From Clostridia bacterium (GTDB taxonomy: Bacteria; Bacillota; Clostridia; Oscillospirales; Butyricicoccaceae), in the NCBI GenBank assembly GCA_900763355.1, contig CAAFJY010000164.1:1-5290 (forward strand): DNA of 5,290 bases, written 5' to 3'. Positions 5,035-5,290 of the stretch are shown here, piece after piece. A program made the translations under genes and the position numbers. The notes below the pieces were generated by a model. That model did no database searches. It was given only the letters and a program-made list of their open reading frames with translations, and was not told the origin of the DNA. The first letter of the stretch is position 1. The number at the start of each line of letters is the position of its first letter.

Positions 5035-5290
5035 TTATTCGCCGAAATTGTTCTCGATGAGGGAACACAGGGCGTTGACAGCCTCCTCCTCGTCGGGACC
5101 TTCGGCAGAGATGGTGATGTTGCTGCCCTTGGTGATCCCCAGGGAGAGCACACCCAGAAGGCTCTTGGCGTTGACCTTGCGCTCCGCCTTTTCCACCATC
5201 ATCGTGGAACGGAACTCATTGGCCTTCTGGATAAAAAACGTAGCGGGTCTGGCATACAGACCGACCTGATTGGTCACGGTGATTTCTTTC
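5035..5290 (-). CDS. HPr-family protein lacking His15 (Crh-like), 5' end outside the window
   Basis: The reading frame runs open through the right edge with Lys-Glu-Ile-Thr-Val before TNQVGLYARPA, exactly as in HPr. The in-frame GTG at 5277 is therefore an internal valine, not the start, and about three residues lie beyond the window. In HPr numbering, residue 15, the histidine phosphorylated by Enzyme I, is Tyr (codon TAT, 5254-5256). Arg17 and Pro18 are kept. Ser46, the HPr kinase/phosphorylase site, is present in VNAKSLLGVLSLG (42-54). This is the pattern of Bacillus Crh, which has Gln15 and Ser46: no sugar phosphotransfer, but a possible CcpA corepressor when Ser46 is phosphorylated. Family membership and the missing His are seen directly; the regulatory role is inference. 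Placement next to uvrC suggests a whiA/hprK-type neighbourhood upstream, which I cannot see. It ends in its own terminator. Confidence 0.92.
   Translation of the reverse strand, partial: KEITVTNQVGLYARPATFFIQKANEFRSTMMVEKAERKVNAKSLLGVLSLGITKGSNITISAEGPDEEEAVNALCSLIENNFGE

Noticed and set aside
5035..5277. Reading the GTG at 5277 as the start of the HPr-like protein
   Set aside because: The frame stays open to the window edge with residues matching the normal HPr N-terminus, and a start here would remove the first beta strand.

Overview
This 5.3 kb window is GC-rich and looks like the chromosome of a high-GC gut Clostridium-class Firmicute, probably Oscillospiraceae in the Flavonifractor/Lawsonibacter/Oscillibacter neighbourhood. 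That placement is an inference. It rests on strong AGGAGG-type ribosome binding sites, an HPr/Crh-type protein with the regulatory Ser46, the rsmD-coaD-coiled-coil gene order, and base composition. No mobile element, CRISPR array, rRNA or tRNA is visible. Every gene I can support lies on the minus strand, so transcription runs from right to left.

Right part (5290 down to 4960): the 3' 85 codons or so of an HPr-family gene enter from outside the window. Its phosphorylatable His15 is replaced by Tyr while Ser46 is kept, which makes it Crh-like rather than a PTS phosphocarrier. It ends at a clear intrinsic terminator hairpin. The Shine-Dalgarno of uvrC begins only a few bases after the terminator's T-run.

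Central part (4959 down to 1591): a tight cluster uvrC, rsmD, coaD and a 158-residue coiled-coil protein. The gaps are 7 nt, a 4-nt overlap (ATGA) and 15 nt, and the cluster closes with a very strong terminator. The genes cover nucleotide excision repair, 16S rRNA m2G966 methylation, coenzyme A synthesis, and an uncharacterised coiled-coil protein. The last resembles, from memory, the mycobacterial septation factor SepIVA, which is also encoded near coaD.

Left part (1590 to 1): an 11-helix sodium-dependent neurotransmitter:sodium symporter (NSS/SNF) family transporter. It has its own extended -10 promoter and its own terminator. Past the terminator a well-spaced sigma-A-type promoter points out of the left edge, so another minus-strand gene probably starts just outside.

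I see no undescribed multi-gene system. The items most worth a second look are the His15-to-Tyr HPr paralogue, the terminator placed directly in front of uvrC, the SepIVA-like gene beside coaD, and the hairpin overlapping the transporter promoter.
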